Positions 23,211-34,620 of a stretch of 64,000 bases of DNA are shown here, piece by piece. This DNA comes from Apteryx mantelli. Its lineage: Eukaryota > Chordata > Aves > Apterygiformes > Apterygidae. Made by a program: the position numbers and the translations under genes. The stretch covers positions 82,377,268-82,441,267 of the forward strand of contig NC_089981.1 of NCBI RefSeq assembly GCF_036417845.1. The letters are read 5' to 3'. Below the pieces are notes generated by a model that did no database searches, was not told the DNA's origin, and saw nothing but the letters and a program-made list of their open reading frames with translations. Positions within the stretch are counted from its first letter, which is position 1. Every line of letters begins with the position of its first letter.

Positions 23211-23357
23211 TCACACAACGGTGCAGCAGCTGTGGCACTTTGCGCAACGCTTCTTCTTCTTCTTGGGGTGGAAAATGGTGAGGATCGCTTCGTCGAAGAC
23301 GGTTTTAAGGCCTTTCTGCGTGAGGGCTGAGCACTCCAGGTAGCACTGTGCTCCGAT
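23211..23357 (-). CDS. RHOJ: RHOJ coding exon 5 (last): C-terminal GTPase segment and prenylation tail
   Basis: This exon encodes the last 48 residues and TGA of the Rho GTPase RHOJ/TCL. It begins [16 protein letters not shown], containing the G5 base-recognition motif (C-S-A-L). It continues through the last helix ([10 protein letters not shown]) to a polybasic stretch of five lysines and an arginine. The tail is [11 protein letters not shown], with CTVV as the CAAX box for prenylation. Further cysteines just upstream could be palmitoylated, as is known for RHOJ and RHOQ. The five lysines are all AAG, a coding CTT run on the plus strand at 23250-23264. The acceptor is CTTTAAG|ATC, phase 0. 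By comparison with the 214-residue mammalian protein this covers residues 167-214 at full length. Confidence 0.95.
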   Translation of the reverse strand: MGAQCYLECSALTQKGLKTVFDEAILTIFHPKKKKKRCAKCHSCCTVV

Positions 23358-24642
23358 CTTAAAGAGAAGAGAGAAAACGTGAGTACCTGCCATTCGGAGA
23401 GATGGAATAGCCTGATTCCAGCACCCTTCTCCATACACACGCTGCCTGCCGTAAAGGGCAGCCCAGACCTTTAGAAATGAATCCAGGTCTTTGCTCCGTT
23501 TTATATCCAGCTGCCTATGTGATTGAGGGACAAGCTCAGGTCATCCTGAGCGAGGGAGTGGGGTGAAGAGCAACACCCATATCTCATCACAGGAGGAAAA
23601 TGGGGAGCAGGAATCTCCATCCAACCCTCCAGAGAGCGTGGACTACACCCTAGTCACTGGCTGAATGCCTCCCAGGCCAGAAGCTCTGCCTCCTGTCCGC
23701 ATAGCGGCAGGTTTCGAGGAGGTGCTGACTGCGGGTGGGTGGGAAACGGGTCGTTAGCTGAGTCCCTTGGCTCTTCTCCTGCTCTGCGAGGAAGGTGTAG
23801 TAGCACAGAGGCCTTGAAATTGGCCTCTCTGCTGCTCGATGTGCAATGAGTAAATTGCACAGTTGAGATAAATGAGAAGTGAGATAAATGAGAATAGTAA
23901 ATGAGAATCGAGTTGTTGGTATTATTGTAAGGGATACTTCTGTCCCTGTGTTGTTGCTACCAAGCATGGGGAAATGCACTTAGAAGCTGTTAAATCAAAC
24001 ATAAGGATATGAGATGCTTTCGATGCAAATGTCCCATTTAGGTAGGAAACAGGCTGCAGCCTTCTTATGCTCTGTTGCTGGTTAGTGGGATTTAGACGTG
24101 GCTCAGGATTTCTTAGCAGCATAAGCAAAACTGAATGTTTGCCTTTCCACCCTCTTTTCCCACCACCCAAAAGTGAATAGCCAGGACTGGAGTGCCTCTG
24201 CTATGGGCAGAGGTGGACTCGGTATGGAGGTGCCCAGGAAGGCAGTTCTTAAGAGCTGGGATTCCCGCTGGGAAGCACAGCAGTGGCTGCCTGTGCTGGC
24301 ACCAGTCAGCACTTTTTTCTCCGTGCTCCCTGCCTTCCCCTCTGGTTGAACTTTCTGGGGCTTTGGCCAAGGTAAAGTAGGCAGTGAAATATATTTTGCT
24401 GCCCCCTTGCAAACTGCTGTCCCGGGCACCTTGCTGCTTTGTTTATAGCTCAACCGGATATTGCAGCAAAGCTGCAGGCTCAGGAATCACAGTCCATGTC
24501 CAGATCCAGCGGGTCTGAACGCAGGCTTTGGTCTCTGGCTGGGACCAACCAAGGAGCCCTGGAGGAGTCCGCTGTTAACAAAACAAACTCAATGGAAAGC
24601 TGTGATCAACTGATCTCATGGGACCTCAGAAGAAGATGTTAC
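23358..24642 (-). other. RHOJ: RHOJ intron 4 (1.3 kb)
   Basis: The donor is AAAGAG|GTAACA and the acceptor is TTTAAG|ATC on the minus strand, phase 0. A 16-bp tandem repeat lies at 23865-23910. No other gene or element was recognised. Confidence 0.85.
23865..23910. repeat. 16-bp tandem repeat, nearly three units
   Basis: GAGATAAATGAGAAGT is followed by GAGATAAATGAGAATA and then by a shortened third unit GTAAATGAGAATC. This is a local minisatellite-like duplication inside RHOJ intron 4. Confidence 0.8.
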
Positions 24643-24738
24643 CTCTTTAGCTAGCTTCACTCCGTGCTCATAAGTGAGTGGTTTCTCCTTCATGTAAAGT
24701 AGTCGAGCCAAAGTTTTGGGATCATCACGAAGATCAAT
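24643..24738 (-). CDS. RHOJ: RHOJ coding exon 4
   Basis: This exon encodes 32 residues running from [20 protein letters not shown] to KLAKE. It begins with the second half of the G4 guanine-specificity motif (T-Q-I-D in this subfamily), split across the exon 3/4 junction. It then carries the Rho insert region that distinguishes Rho proteins from Ras. Acceptor CCACTAG|ATT and donor GAG|GTAACA keep phase 0. The segment corresponds to residues 135-166 of a 214-residue protein. The frame is open, with no disrupted key residue. Confidence 0.95.
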
Positions 24739-25975
24739 CTAGTGGAAAATAAACAGACACCATGCTCAGTACCACCTTAATCTAATACTTGAAACAGATA
24801 TTCACAGCTTTGCAAACCCACAGTCTCCTTGCATAAGGACATGTCTTCCCTCCTGAGCTCAGATGATACTTCAGAAATGAATGGCACGTGTTCTCCTTTT
24901 TTGTATTTTCTAGTTAACATGAATTAGTTCTACTTGACTGGTTATTGGCCTCTCTAGAGGCCACAGCTCAGGTAGCTGCGGTACAGTAAAGACGCAGAAT
25001 CGTCCTCCTTTTCAGTGACTTGCACAATGCCATCTTGGAAAGGGCCTGTAAAAGCCCCAGCCATATTGCAAAAGGAGGCTGCTGGGATCCTGCACTGCAT
25101 CAGGCATAAAATACTGTGACAGACCAGACAGATGCAGCTCAGGGTCTGACTGGCTTGAAACAAAATCTTTTATTTCCATGGAAAATATCAAAGTGAAACA
25201 TTCTGGTGTTTCAAACCCATCCATTTTCAGAATGTGTGTTCCAAAAAATATTACTAATATTTTAAAATGGGTGTTTTAGATTATTCTAGCATGTAAAACG
25301 AAACCAGTGTTTGAATGATTAGACTTTCCTATAGCATGAAGATCCTGTTTTTGACCAGGATTTGATCTGTTTCCCTAACTTGGTTTAGGTTCCCATCCTC
25401 TGCGGCAGTGTTCGGACATTTTTCAGACTGCAGTATCCATAGTTCTCAGAGTCTCTGGCCACTCACTGTCTTGGAAACAAACCCTTGTTTAAAGTATTCT
25501 TGATTGATTGATTCATAGATTTTATTTCCAAAATAAAATGTTTTGATCGTTTAGTCTAATATAGCACAGCAGGATGGTGACTCAGTAACTGTGGTGTTGA
25601 TGTAAAGAATGAGGGAGGCTGTTTCCTTCCCCTGTCTCTAAGTAAGTCATTTGAGTGGTTAATCATTTTTGTTCTTAAAACTTGGTTTGAAATTTAGCTT
25701 CTGCTTCTAGCCACAGACTTTGATATATATATATAGATTTTTTTTTCCCACTAAAGGCCTGTCAGAAATCTTTTCTCCCTATGTGTATTTGTGCCTTGAT
25801 ACCATATTAATGTACACTTGGGTATAAAAATGGGGATCAGTTTTGTCAGTGGTGACATGCATGGTGGGACATCTGCATGCTGGTTTCCATTCACAGTCCC
25901 CGAGTTTTCCTCTAAATGTCAAGCCCAGCTGAACTGTGCATAAGAAGTAAAGCAGCTGCTCCCCAGGACCGATAC
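24739..25975 (-). other. RHOJ: RHOJ intron 3 (1.2 kb)
   Basis: The donor is ACACAG|GTATCG and the acceptor is CCACTAG|ATT on the minus strand. It contains a decayed CR1-like fragment near 25.5 kb and a short (TA)n run at 25722-25734. Nothing else was recognised. Confidence 0.85.
25508..25620 (-). mobile_element. Decayed CR1-type 3' end, antisense
   Basis: TTCATAGATTTTA, then GATCGTTTAGTCTAATATAGC and ACAGCAGGATGG, resembles the 3' end of sauropsid CR1 repeats read in reverse. Their consensus reads roughly TCATAGATTCCA, then GATCATCTAGTCTGACCTCC, then a stretch ending in ACACAGG. Divergence is high, so the assignment is tentative. Confidence 0.4.
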
Positions 25976-26140
25976 CTGTGTTCCTATGAGGACGTAAGGC
26001 ACGTTCGGCATGCAGACTTTCAGCTCGGGAACCCACTCCTCCTGGACGTTGTGGTAGGAGGCAGGGTTCACCACCGAGAAGCAGATCAGGAATACGTCTG
26101 TGTTGGGGTAAGACAAGGGTCTCAGCTGGTTGTAGTCCTC
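25976..26140 (-). CDS. RHOJ: RHOJ coding exon 3
   Basis: This exon encodes 55 residues starting [20 protein letters not shown]. It continues through [20 protein letters not shown] to [21 protein letters not shown] is the rest of switch II after [22 protein letters not shown] is the central strand and loop characteristic of the Cdc42/TC10/TCL group. GTQ is the first part of the G4 motif. Acceptor CTGGCAG|GAG and donor CAG|GTATCG are both phase 0. The exon corresponds to residues 80-134 of the protein. Compared with mammalian RHOJ as I recall it, the sequence differs at only a couple of positions near [11 protein letters not shown]. Confidence 0.96.
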
Positions 26141-27317
26141 CTGCCAGAGAGAGAAGGCAAGCGTGTTACCGTATGGAGGATAACTGCAGGTCGGGCATCG
26201 CGGCAGCTCTTCATGGAGAGAGCTGAAGGGCACGTCTGATTTGTGCGTGTGGTCTGGGTGTTATTTGTGGTGATGCTGGTGTAGAGGGTAATGATAAACT
26301 CAAACAGCGGCTGTCACTGGTGGTATAATAAAAAACGGCGTTTGTGTAAAAATCGATCCTGAGGTTGTGTGTGCATGCCCCCGCCGTCAGGCAATATGAT
26401 AGTGTCCTAGGAAATATTATTTGACTCTCATTGCTAGCAGATATTTGCAGATCTGCGTTTGCAGATGCAGGTATAGCAGATATGTGCACCTCTAGGGGCT
26501 TTTCTGTTAATAGTAGGGGCTTTCTACTCCCCAGTAGGTATTACAGCCATGGCCATATACAACCAGTGTGGGTCTCTGGGCTGTTTGCTGCCATCCCAGT
26601 TGCATACAGTATTCAGCAATGTGTCAGTCAGCATAAGACGCTTGCGTCTTGAAAGCACAAAGCAGATCAAATGCAGCCTGTGGTGGCTGGGTAAAGCACT
26701 TGTGGTGACTTAGGGCTTCCACAGGCCCCAGCCTGGTGAAGAGCAATGTCTTCTCGTGGTAGTTGTGAAGAGGGTGGATTTTCAAGCAGCTCAAAGCGCA
26801 GCCGTGCCATGCAGTGAGCTGGCTTTGATTGCTGAGTTTCAAGCAAGAATTTGGCTTTTCAGGCTGGAGATATAGAGAACTAGCAGAGGTTTCACAAGCT
26901 GCGTGAAACGAATAGACTGGCTTCCAGTGAGAGCACATGGAGCTGTAGCTGGCTGGTAATTTTCTGCTGCAACTTTTTTCTGCCTGTCAGAAAATTTCAA
27001 TGCAATGAAACAGATACTTCTAGTGGGTACACACCTGTTTTGAGTGCTCTTTTTTGAGAGGTTCAGAATTAAAAAAGGGGTAAGAAGCACAAAGCTGGAG
27101 GGTGGGAAATCATAATTCAGCTTGCTGTCAAACTTGACTTAGATCTGGGTCTTTAGCTTAGAGCTTCTGCACTCCAGGCAAGCCTCTAAAATCTCAGCAG
27201 TACCATCAGTGTAGGTTATAACTGCCAGAAACTTCTACGGGTGCAATTTTGCTTTGCTGATAATGAAATAGTGAATAACTCACTGAGAATAAAAAAAGAG
27301 ACAGGCTGTTGCCCAGA

Positions 27318-27456
27318 TTTGAGAACACTTGTCTACGGTGACGTTTATGCTTGGCAGTATAAAAGCCACGTGAAGGGGCAGGAGCGATCCAAGCTGCTGT
27401 CTGCCCTGAAGGAGAAACTGGTGCAGGACTCTGTCACGGTGTGTCCAGAGTGGATG
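27318..27456 (+). other. Exon-like open stretch inside RHOJ intron 2, opposite strand, unidentified
   Basis: The plus-strand frame reading SHVKGQERSKLLSALKEKLV and then QDSVTVCPEWM has codons ending mostly in G or C, unlike its AT-rich flanks. It ends at ATG|GTAGGT, a plausible donor. Upstream, possible acceptors such as TTGCCCAG|ATT are weak, without a strong pyrimidine tract. I do not recognise the peptide. It may be an exon of an antisense transcript, a remnant of a processed gene copy, or chance. Confidence 0.25.
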
Positions 27457-29971
27457 GTAGGTTCAGCCTCACTTCTGTCTTCCTTTGGTTGAGTCAACAA
27501 ATGTGAGGGCTAACTTACTAGAAGTGGAGCTGGGTAAAGTTTTTTTTCTAAGTTTTTTGTTCACTGAAGTATGCAATTTTAAGGCGACCCAAACTACTTC
27601 TGAATAGACATTAATAATAACGAATTATGTCAAAACATTCCACTCCAACCTTTTCTAAACAAAAAAGCTTGATTTTTGTTATTCCTAAAGGAAGTCTGAG
27701 ACCAAATTTAGCTCTGTCTCATTAAAAAAAGAAGTTTAAGAAATATCCTAAAACACAAACAAAATGTTTTGTTTTGTCTAACTGAAGGTCCATTGTCCCA
27801 AATTCACTTCCACAGGAAGAATATAGTCCCAGTTACTGCCTGCAGCCCCGGAACCACAGTGGTCTGCCACACTTACTGCATATTTCCCAATTAGCTCTGC
27901 ACAGTTCAGTTGATGATACTTTTCTGACTAGGTTTAGTTAAAAATCGTTCTCTCTTTGACCCAGCTCTAGGGATAAGGGGAAGTTTTTATCTGGGGCAAT
28001 TTCATTTGGGAAAGCTTTGTCTGGGACCTCTGTCCTTCAGTGAGGATTTTCCCTTGATGCATATACCAATATAGCTCGGTGCATTGGGGAAATCCAGTAA
28101 TGGAGGCAATCTGTTTCCTTTTTAAAATGTTGACTGACCTGTGTCTTTCCAGTGGCACAGAAACCATTGATTTGAGGAAGGATTTATTTGACAAGAGGAG
28201 GTGTTTGGGCATATCAGCTCAAGAAAGAGCGGTACTCCATGTACGGGGAGCAGCAGGAAAGAAAATTCAGAGGTGATGATGGGAACATGAGCGATGCAGG
28301 CAATGAAGAAGGAAAGCGGGCTGTGGAGGAGATGAACATGAAGCTCTGGAGATGACATCCAGCTCCTGGCTGGTGAGTTAGGGGAGACAAAGCGGATGCC
28401 AAGATGATGGGATCGAAGGAACGATTACATTATATTGACAGTGGAGTTTTATGTGGATGCTGTGGGCGAGGGAGGCCTGGCCTTAGCTTGCCTGATTGTG
28501 GGATGTTATTTTAACCCAGAACATCAAAGCTGATGGCTTCTCTGAAATTAAATATGTTTATGTCACAGTCAGCATGGGCTGCTCCTAGGCGCTTGGCATT
28601 TTCTGTTTTTGGCTTAATCACTGCAAATCAGTCTCCTGAAACAGCCACGTGGTGGCAGCAGACCCTCGAGGAATTGTTGGTTGGGATTTTTAGAAGAAAT
28701 TGGCTAAATATATCCAGTTTCAATATTCCAGACATGCCTGTTTAGAGGGGTTATTAAAATTACAAACTCAAAGCCATGAGCACTGCTCTGCCTGGCGGTG
28801 ACAGCTACTTGCAGAAGTGCTCCTTTAATTTCATTTTGCCCGTTACTTCGGTGCTCCTAGCAAATCCTTTACGAGAAGCGTTCCCGTTTGGTGTTAGCAG
28901 CACGGAGCATTATATAAGCAATGAGGAGGGATAGCTGCACATCGCGTAGGGGAGCTCGAGCGTCCTGTCGGGGCACCCTGCCGCTCGCACTGGCATGGTA
29001 ACACTGCCAAGCATAAACGTCATGCCTAAGAGCAGATCCGGGGCTCCCGTACCATCCCTGCCTCCGTGGGCTGGCAGGAGTTTCCAACGATGTCAGATGA
29101 GGATCCCATCCCTGTTAGTGTCTGCTGCCCTCTGGTCCAGCAGAAGACTAAGAAACCTTGTAGTGGACCATGATGAGATATGGCACATTGGGATCATTTC
29201 TCATTCGGGGACAGTTGTCGACATAGAGCAAATAAATAGCGAAAAAAAGGGACTGGACATTTGCATGGGTATCAGGGGTCTCCAGGGGTGCTAATGACAC
29301 GTTTTGGAAGGGATGTGAGTGCTCACGTGCCTGGGCTTTAGCTGATCATTAATTGGCATGTTGAACTAAATGCTGTTAGGGGGAGCTGACTGCAGAAATC
29401 AGAAATCTTTGGTGGGCACTGCTTTACTGCCAGAGCCTGCAGCGTCTGCGGAACGGGGGTGCCCCTCCTGTGCACGGACACAGGTCTCTGTCGTCTTTGC
29501 CATCCACAGGGTAAGGGCTTATAATACGGTATTTTACAGACCTTCTCCTTCTCCCAGCTTGCAGAGTGATAAAGGGTCTTCCATTTAGCTCAGCCCCTGC
29601 CTTTTTCAGTGACTTTGAGCAATTTGTTTCCCTGGCTCGTGCTCCCACTTTGCTGCCTGCTCTTTGGGGAATGCAAGGCTTCCCAGCGGCACCGTCTAGT
29701 CGTTGGTCTGGAGTGGAAATGCCAGAGGCGGAGCTGGCTTGGTGGAGTCATGCTCCTGCAACTAGCTGCGATGGAGAGACCTTGCCCGGGGACCTCCCAG
29801 CGTCGCTCCCTCGTGCTCTCCCGCTGCCGGCAGCCTGGCAGCGCTCAGCACAGAAAGTGCAGCAGAACTTGTTTTCATTAAGTTGCTGCTGATCTCTACC
29901 CTGTCCCCCTCCGCTCCCTGCCGTGTCAGGCCTTTAAAGCACTCCACACCTGAGTCCAGCTTGGGGAAAAA

Positions 29972-30006
29972 AAGAGACTTTTTTCCCCCTTTTTTCCCCT
30001 CCTCCT
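29972..30006. repeat. Pyrimidine tract
   Basis: Runs of T and C (TTTTTTCCCCC, TTTTTTCCCC and TCCTCCT) give an almost pure pyrimidine strand of about 30 bases within RHOJ intron 2. It is on the plus strand, so it does not act as a polypyrimidine tract for RHOJ splicing. Confidence 0.6.
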
Positions 30007-31653
30007 AGGGCCTTTTGTGCCAGGGATGCAGAAAACCAGATACCCCCTGTCTGGGGTCTCTGCCAGCTCTCCCTTCAGGCTGACAGAGGGTCCTGCTGCA
30101 GGAGTACATTTTCCAATTGTTCTTTCATTAGCATATGTTTTATAGCATAGTAATGTCAAGTGCTATTTTTGGCTATGACTTCACACCGATGTCTTTGGAA
30201 AGCCACGCAGCGCAAGGAGAAGGAGGGAGGAAACAACCCAGATGATCTGTCATTGTAGCTTGAACGTGTGGGAAGAATCATCCTTGCAGACTCCGTGGAG
30301 ATACAATCTATTCATCAAGGGGTGATTCAAGCACTGAGTTTTGCCTAGATGGCCGTGTCTTCTGGACCGAGGTCTGAAATGAAAATGATCCTGACGATTT
30401 AGGAGCATCACTCAAAGGCAGGTGGTGCCTTGGCTAATTTGAGGCAGGAGATGGCAAAATGATTGTCAAGGAACAGAAGGAGGGATAAATTGTCAGAGAA
30501 ACAGATTTATGTTTCTTTTGGCTTAGGAGGATGTGTTGTTGAGGGAATGGGTGACAGGTGGAACCATCAGCCATACAAAACAAGTTAAAATATTAAGGCC
30601 CTGGTTAAAATCTGAAAGGGAAGTGAATATAACTCTAGTTGCATTTGCAAAGGCTGCATTACTGCTGAATCGTGGCAGATGCAAGCATGCTTTGAGCTCT
30701 GTGTGTGACCTGTTGTCTGCATACGCAGAATAGATAGCTGAACACGCACCTTCTTGAATTACCTGTGCAGGGCAAGGACCTGGTTCATGTTTTGGGGCTG
30801 GCTTTTAGATCACCTGCTTGGGACATGCAAATAGAAAGGATGGACAGACTGTGACTGAAACCAAGCTAGCTATGAAGTAACCACTGCTGCCTACTGATAT
30901 GTGATAGGAATAAAAGCAAAACCCAAAGCATAAAGGCCCCAGCCCTGCCGAGTGCAGGTTTTTCTTTAAGTGGTGGTCTGTCCTGATGCAATTTTTGACC
31001 TGCTGCAAACTATATCCTGTAACAAATAGCCTTCTGCAGACACTAAGGTCTCCTCCTGCATTGTTCATGCACGGTAGCGTAGACATAGAAGTGCTCCTGA
31101 GAGCAAAGCCCGGCACCCAGAGTCGCTCTGTCCCAGGAGGGCGAAGCAGGCTCCCAAAACTGCTTTCCCTTCCTGCTCCGAACCCCATCAGCTGGGAAGG
31201 ACCCGGGACCCCGTTCCTTCCCCTCTTGGCAGCCCACAGACCAGGCCTCTTCTGCAAACTGCTAGTGGTACCACGCTGTATCAGCCCGTAGACAGTGGAA
31301 ACAGTAAATGCCTTATAAATTGTGCTATTTAAGTAAGCCTGGGGGTAGATGCTCCTGTAATCGACATTCTTGTCCTGGCAGAGGGATGCTGAGATGGATG
31401 CCAATCTGCTGCGGTTACCACTTAAAAAGTCAATAGCTGTTGACCAATAGCCTGGTGCTATATTATATTAGTTTTCTGGCCTTGGAAACGAGAATTCTTC
31501 TCTGTACCTCCGATGCCATCAAGTGGTAACTGTAAGAAAACACTGGCTTTTTATAAAACATAAAACATGGTACCTGCAATAGGAGTTGGATGTACGGATA
31601 CAAACAGACTAACCAGGCTTTATTTTTTGATTAGGCAAAGTGTAGTCTCAACA

Positions 31654-31675
31654 GTGTGTGTGTGTGTGTGTGTGT
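31654..31675. repeat. (GT)11 microsatellite
   Basis: Eleven perfect GT dinucleotides in RHOJ intron 2, about 190 bases from exon 2 on the side after its donor. Likely length-polymorphic. Confidence 0.9.
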
Positions 31676-31868
31676 ACTTTACTGCTGAACTAGAATGAAG
31701 TCTCTATCTTAAAAACAAAAAGCAGAAGGTGGGAGGTCAGCAGTTCAAGCATTACAGCTCACAAGTGATTGTTAGCATTTGTAAAAACAGCCACAAGAAG
31801 CCCAGTATATGCTACTAACAAACCAGACTAGGGGAAAGGAAACTTATAAATGTTTTGCAGTAATTTAC

Positions 31869-31927
31869 CTGCCCTGCAGTGTCATAAAGTCCCAGCAAGT
31901 GCTGTTGTCCTCCCACAGTCACAGTTA
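31869..31927 (-). CDS. RHOJ: RHOJ coding exon 2
   Basis: This 59-base exon encodes (V)[19 protein letters not shown]. The first valine codon is split, so exon 1 must end in G (phase 1). It contains the beta2-beta3 hairpin and the G3 motif D-T-A-G-Q. The glutamine there is the catalytic residue for GTP hydrolysis, equivalent to Q61 of Ras and Cdc42. Acceptor TTCTTGCAG|TA and donor GGGCAG|GTAAAT are both strong. It corresponds to residues 60-79. The preceding exon, with the P-loop GDGAVGKT and switch I, was looked for on the minus strand of 31928-64000 and not found. Confidence 0.94.
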
Positions 31928-34415
31928 CTGCAAGAAAGAAACAGAGACGCTGTTTATGAGAGGCAAGCACAAACCAGTGGATTCATTTTTATACTTCTCA
32001 GTCTTCAAATGCCAGTGCGCCCTTGTGCTAGACAGATTGGCATGTGCCTTACAGTGCGCATCCGAAACCAAGCTGATAGATTCAGCCCCAAATGAAAGCA
32101 ACCTAAAGTCACAACAAAAGCAAATGCTTTATGCCAAGCTCTTATTTCTTAACAGACAGCCAAGTCAGATGAACTGCACAAATTGCTGCTACTCAGATAT
32201 CCAGAGACCAAAGGACTTTTGTGTATGTCTATGCTGACACCCACTAGGTGCTAGAAATCCCAAGCAAACAGTTCCTGCCTCCCCGCTGTGCATGCTGGGG
32301 TATGTCTAGTCTTGATTCACTCAGAGGGCTTTTTATTATTTTATTTTTTCTAGGTGGTGAAGCATTAGGAAGTGGGTGGTGTTTGATGGGTCTCGGTGGA
32401 GCTGCGTTGCCTCCCAGGCAATCTGTCCTTTCAAAGTGTGGTGTCCTGTAATTGCAGGTAAAACGGTAGTGCTTAAATTATGGTTCTGTGCGGTGGGTGC
32501 TTAGAGGGATGGGGAGGAAGGGGAGCGTGCCTACATGTGCCGTGATGTTGACCAGGTTCTGCTGCAGATGAAAGAAGGGCACGGCTTGATTTATTGATCA
32601 TACTCAGCACAATTACTGCTTTAGTACAAGCTACTTTGAGCTTCGTTTTGAGCCCATTGACATGGAAGAAAATGTTCTTGTTACCTTTGGATGAATCCCT
32701 TTATTAGCTGATCTCTGTAATCAGTGTAATCTTATCTTATCAAGGATATGATCTGTGTTAATGACATTTTGTTGACCAGTTAATCTGCTTAAATCATTCC
32801 TACTCAACTGGAAGGAAGAGGGGGGACTCCAGTTCCACTCATCACTCAACAGGAAGATTTTAAAAGTTCATTGGGAAAGTTGCTCAGAGTAATGGTATTC
32901 TCGGAGCAGAGGGGCTATGATTTGTTTTAAAGCGCACAGGCAAACGGTTTGCATGAACACAGAGCTGTGGCTGGTGGGAGGCTAAGACTGGCATCTATCG
33001 ACAGATCACAACCTACAATTAATGAGGGTTGGGAAAGATTAACATTACTTTTGGCAAATAGGAGGCTTAAAAACATCACATAGGTTCTCACTGATTTTTT
33101 TTAAGTGATAAGACTTTTGTAGAAGACAGACACCTACCTGGTTGTAGAAACTAAGTTGCTATACTGTGAAACTAAGTCCTGTTTGAAATCTCTTAGATTT
33201 AAAGTCTCTGTCAGTATGGTTGGACAGATTGATTATTCAGGAGCTTTATGAGCTTGCAAAGCAGTCTGGCAATTTTGCTAGTGTATAACCAGAACAGGAC
33301 TGACATCCTGAAAGGCTCAGTGAGGAGCAGACTTGCTGATTAGAACAAGACAACTCACATGGCTGCCAGGGCTGCCTTGGCTCTGGGACAAGTGAGGTGC
33401 AGGGGAAAGAGACGATGGGAAAGGTGACCGAGAGCCCTCTTCCCATTCCTGAACTCAGGAGGTAACTCATGTGCAGTGTGGCTCCCACAAGAGCTTGAAA
33501 GGGGGGTAGCTCTTGAGTGCGGAGGTAGAACAAATGCTTGAAGTCCATGGGTGGAAGAGCCTAGGGAACAGGGTACCGGGGGGGAAATGGGTGCAAACGC
33601 AGACAGGAGACCAGACAGAGGTCTCATCTCGTTCCCTGAACCAGGCTCAGACTCCTGACTTGAACTAACTTGAAGTAAGCTTCCCCAGCGTGCTGGGTTT
33701 CAACTTCTTGTGGTGTATGGAATCTGAAAAATTTCCCAGTGGAGGTATGAACTGTGTGAAGCAAACTGACAGTAGGCTTGCCTTTCTTAGCTCCCTTCAA
33801 AGAAGTAGTCTGTGGGCCACTCATGGTACTGCCCTGGTTACTGGAGGCACCCCTTCTACCCCTAATGTCGGTGTGTGTTTTTTTTTCCAGTCGCTACCTC
33901 TGGCGAGCCTTCATTCTGCCCCTACGTGAAGAAGTGCAGGAGCCAAACCCTTTCTGTTGATTTACTCTATTCAAGGACCAACTATGGGACAATGTATCCT
34001 TCAGCTGAAGGCAATTTTCCAGGTGCTCTATGTCATTCATACAGTGCTCAGCTGGCCGAGGTGGAATTTGGGAATATACCAAGTTGGCCACAGGTGAGCA
34101 TCAATGAAGCTATAAGTTTTTGGTTTAATTTGTATGGAGCCTGCAGACTGGTGCAGACAACCTCCAAAGCAGGAGGCTTACATGGCAGCTGTGTGGCACA
34201 TGGAGTTGCTAATGGTCTAATGTGCCAGATGAATATGAAGAGGCATTTGCCATACTTCAGTACAGCTACAGCTATCTGGCTTCGTCTCTCGTGCTGGCTG
34301 ACCCTGAGCATAGGCAGACTGAGCTTGGTTCTGCTTGCAAAAGATCAGGTCAGGTCTTCAGGGTTTTAAAGACTTAAAGGTCATGCTGAAATTTCCTCTA
34401 TTCAGGCTCAGGATT

Positions 34416-34620
34416 CTGCCGTAAAGTTTTGCTGGCCCATCTCGTGGTGGCATCTGACTGACAGAGCTGCACTGGCAAAAAGCCCTGGTACGGATACAAA
34501 TTGTTGCCTTGTTCCAGTAGTTAATAGGGCTTGGAGATAAGCTGTCTGGATAGAAGTCCAGTCTACCTCAGGCATGCTCTGCCAGCAGGGTATGCCGTAA
34601 CAGTTCCTAAACTATTGGCT
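34416..34620. mobile_element. Fragment of a non-autonomous DNA-transposon-like repeat
   Basis: CACTGGCAAAAAGCCCTGGT, then ACGGATACA, GAGATAAGCTGTCTGGATAG and GCCAGCAGGGTATGCCGTAA resemble words of a common sauropsid short DNA element. That element is built from AAGCTATACCGGCAAAAGC-type units with GTCTACAC ends. Part of it (34524-34593) recurs at 36650-36719. The class assignment is from memory of such repeats and is tentative. Confidence 0.4.
34524..34593 (+). repeat. 70-bp dispersed direct repeat, copy 1
   Basis: From ATAGGGCTTGGAGATAAGCT to GCCAGCAGGGTAT. It aligns without gaps to 36650-36719 with six mismatches, all transitions. It lies within the DNA-element-like stretch above. Confidence 0.9.

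Larger units (their letters stand above)
26141..31868 (-). other. RHOJ: RHOJ intron 2 (5.7 kb)
   Basis: The donor is GGGCAG|GTAAAT and the acceptor is CTGGCAG|GAG on the minus strand. Its contents include an exon-like high-GC3 stretch on the opposite strand at 27318-27456, a GC-richer patch at 29.4-29.9 kb, a pyrimidine tract near 29.97-30.01 kb and a (TG)n microsatellite at 31654-31675. No recognised gene lies in it. Confidence 0.8.

Noticed and set aside
30805-31404. 199-codon minus-strand open frame in RHOJ intron 2
   Set aside because: It has no recognisable domain and no consistent codon bias, and sits inside an intron without supporting splice sites. It fits a chance frame.
33875-34369. 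164-codon plus-strand frame
   Set aside because: It starts in a poly-T tract and shows no known motif or sensible splice structure. It is intronic to RHOJ on the other strand.
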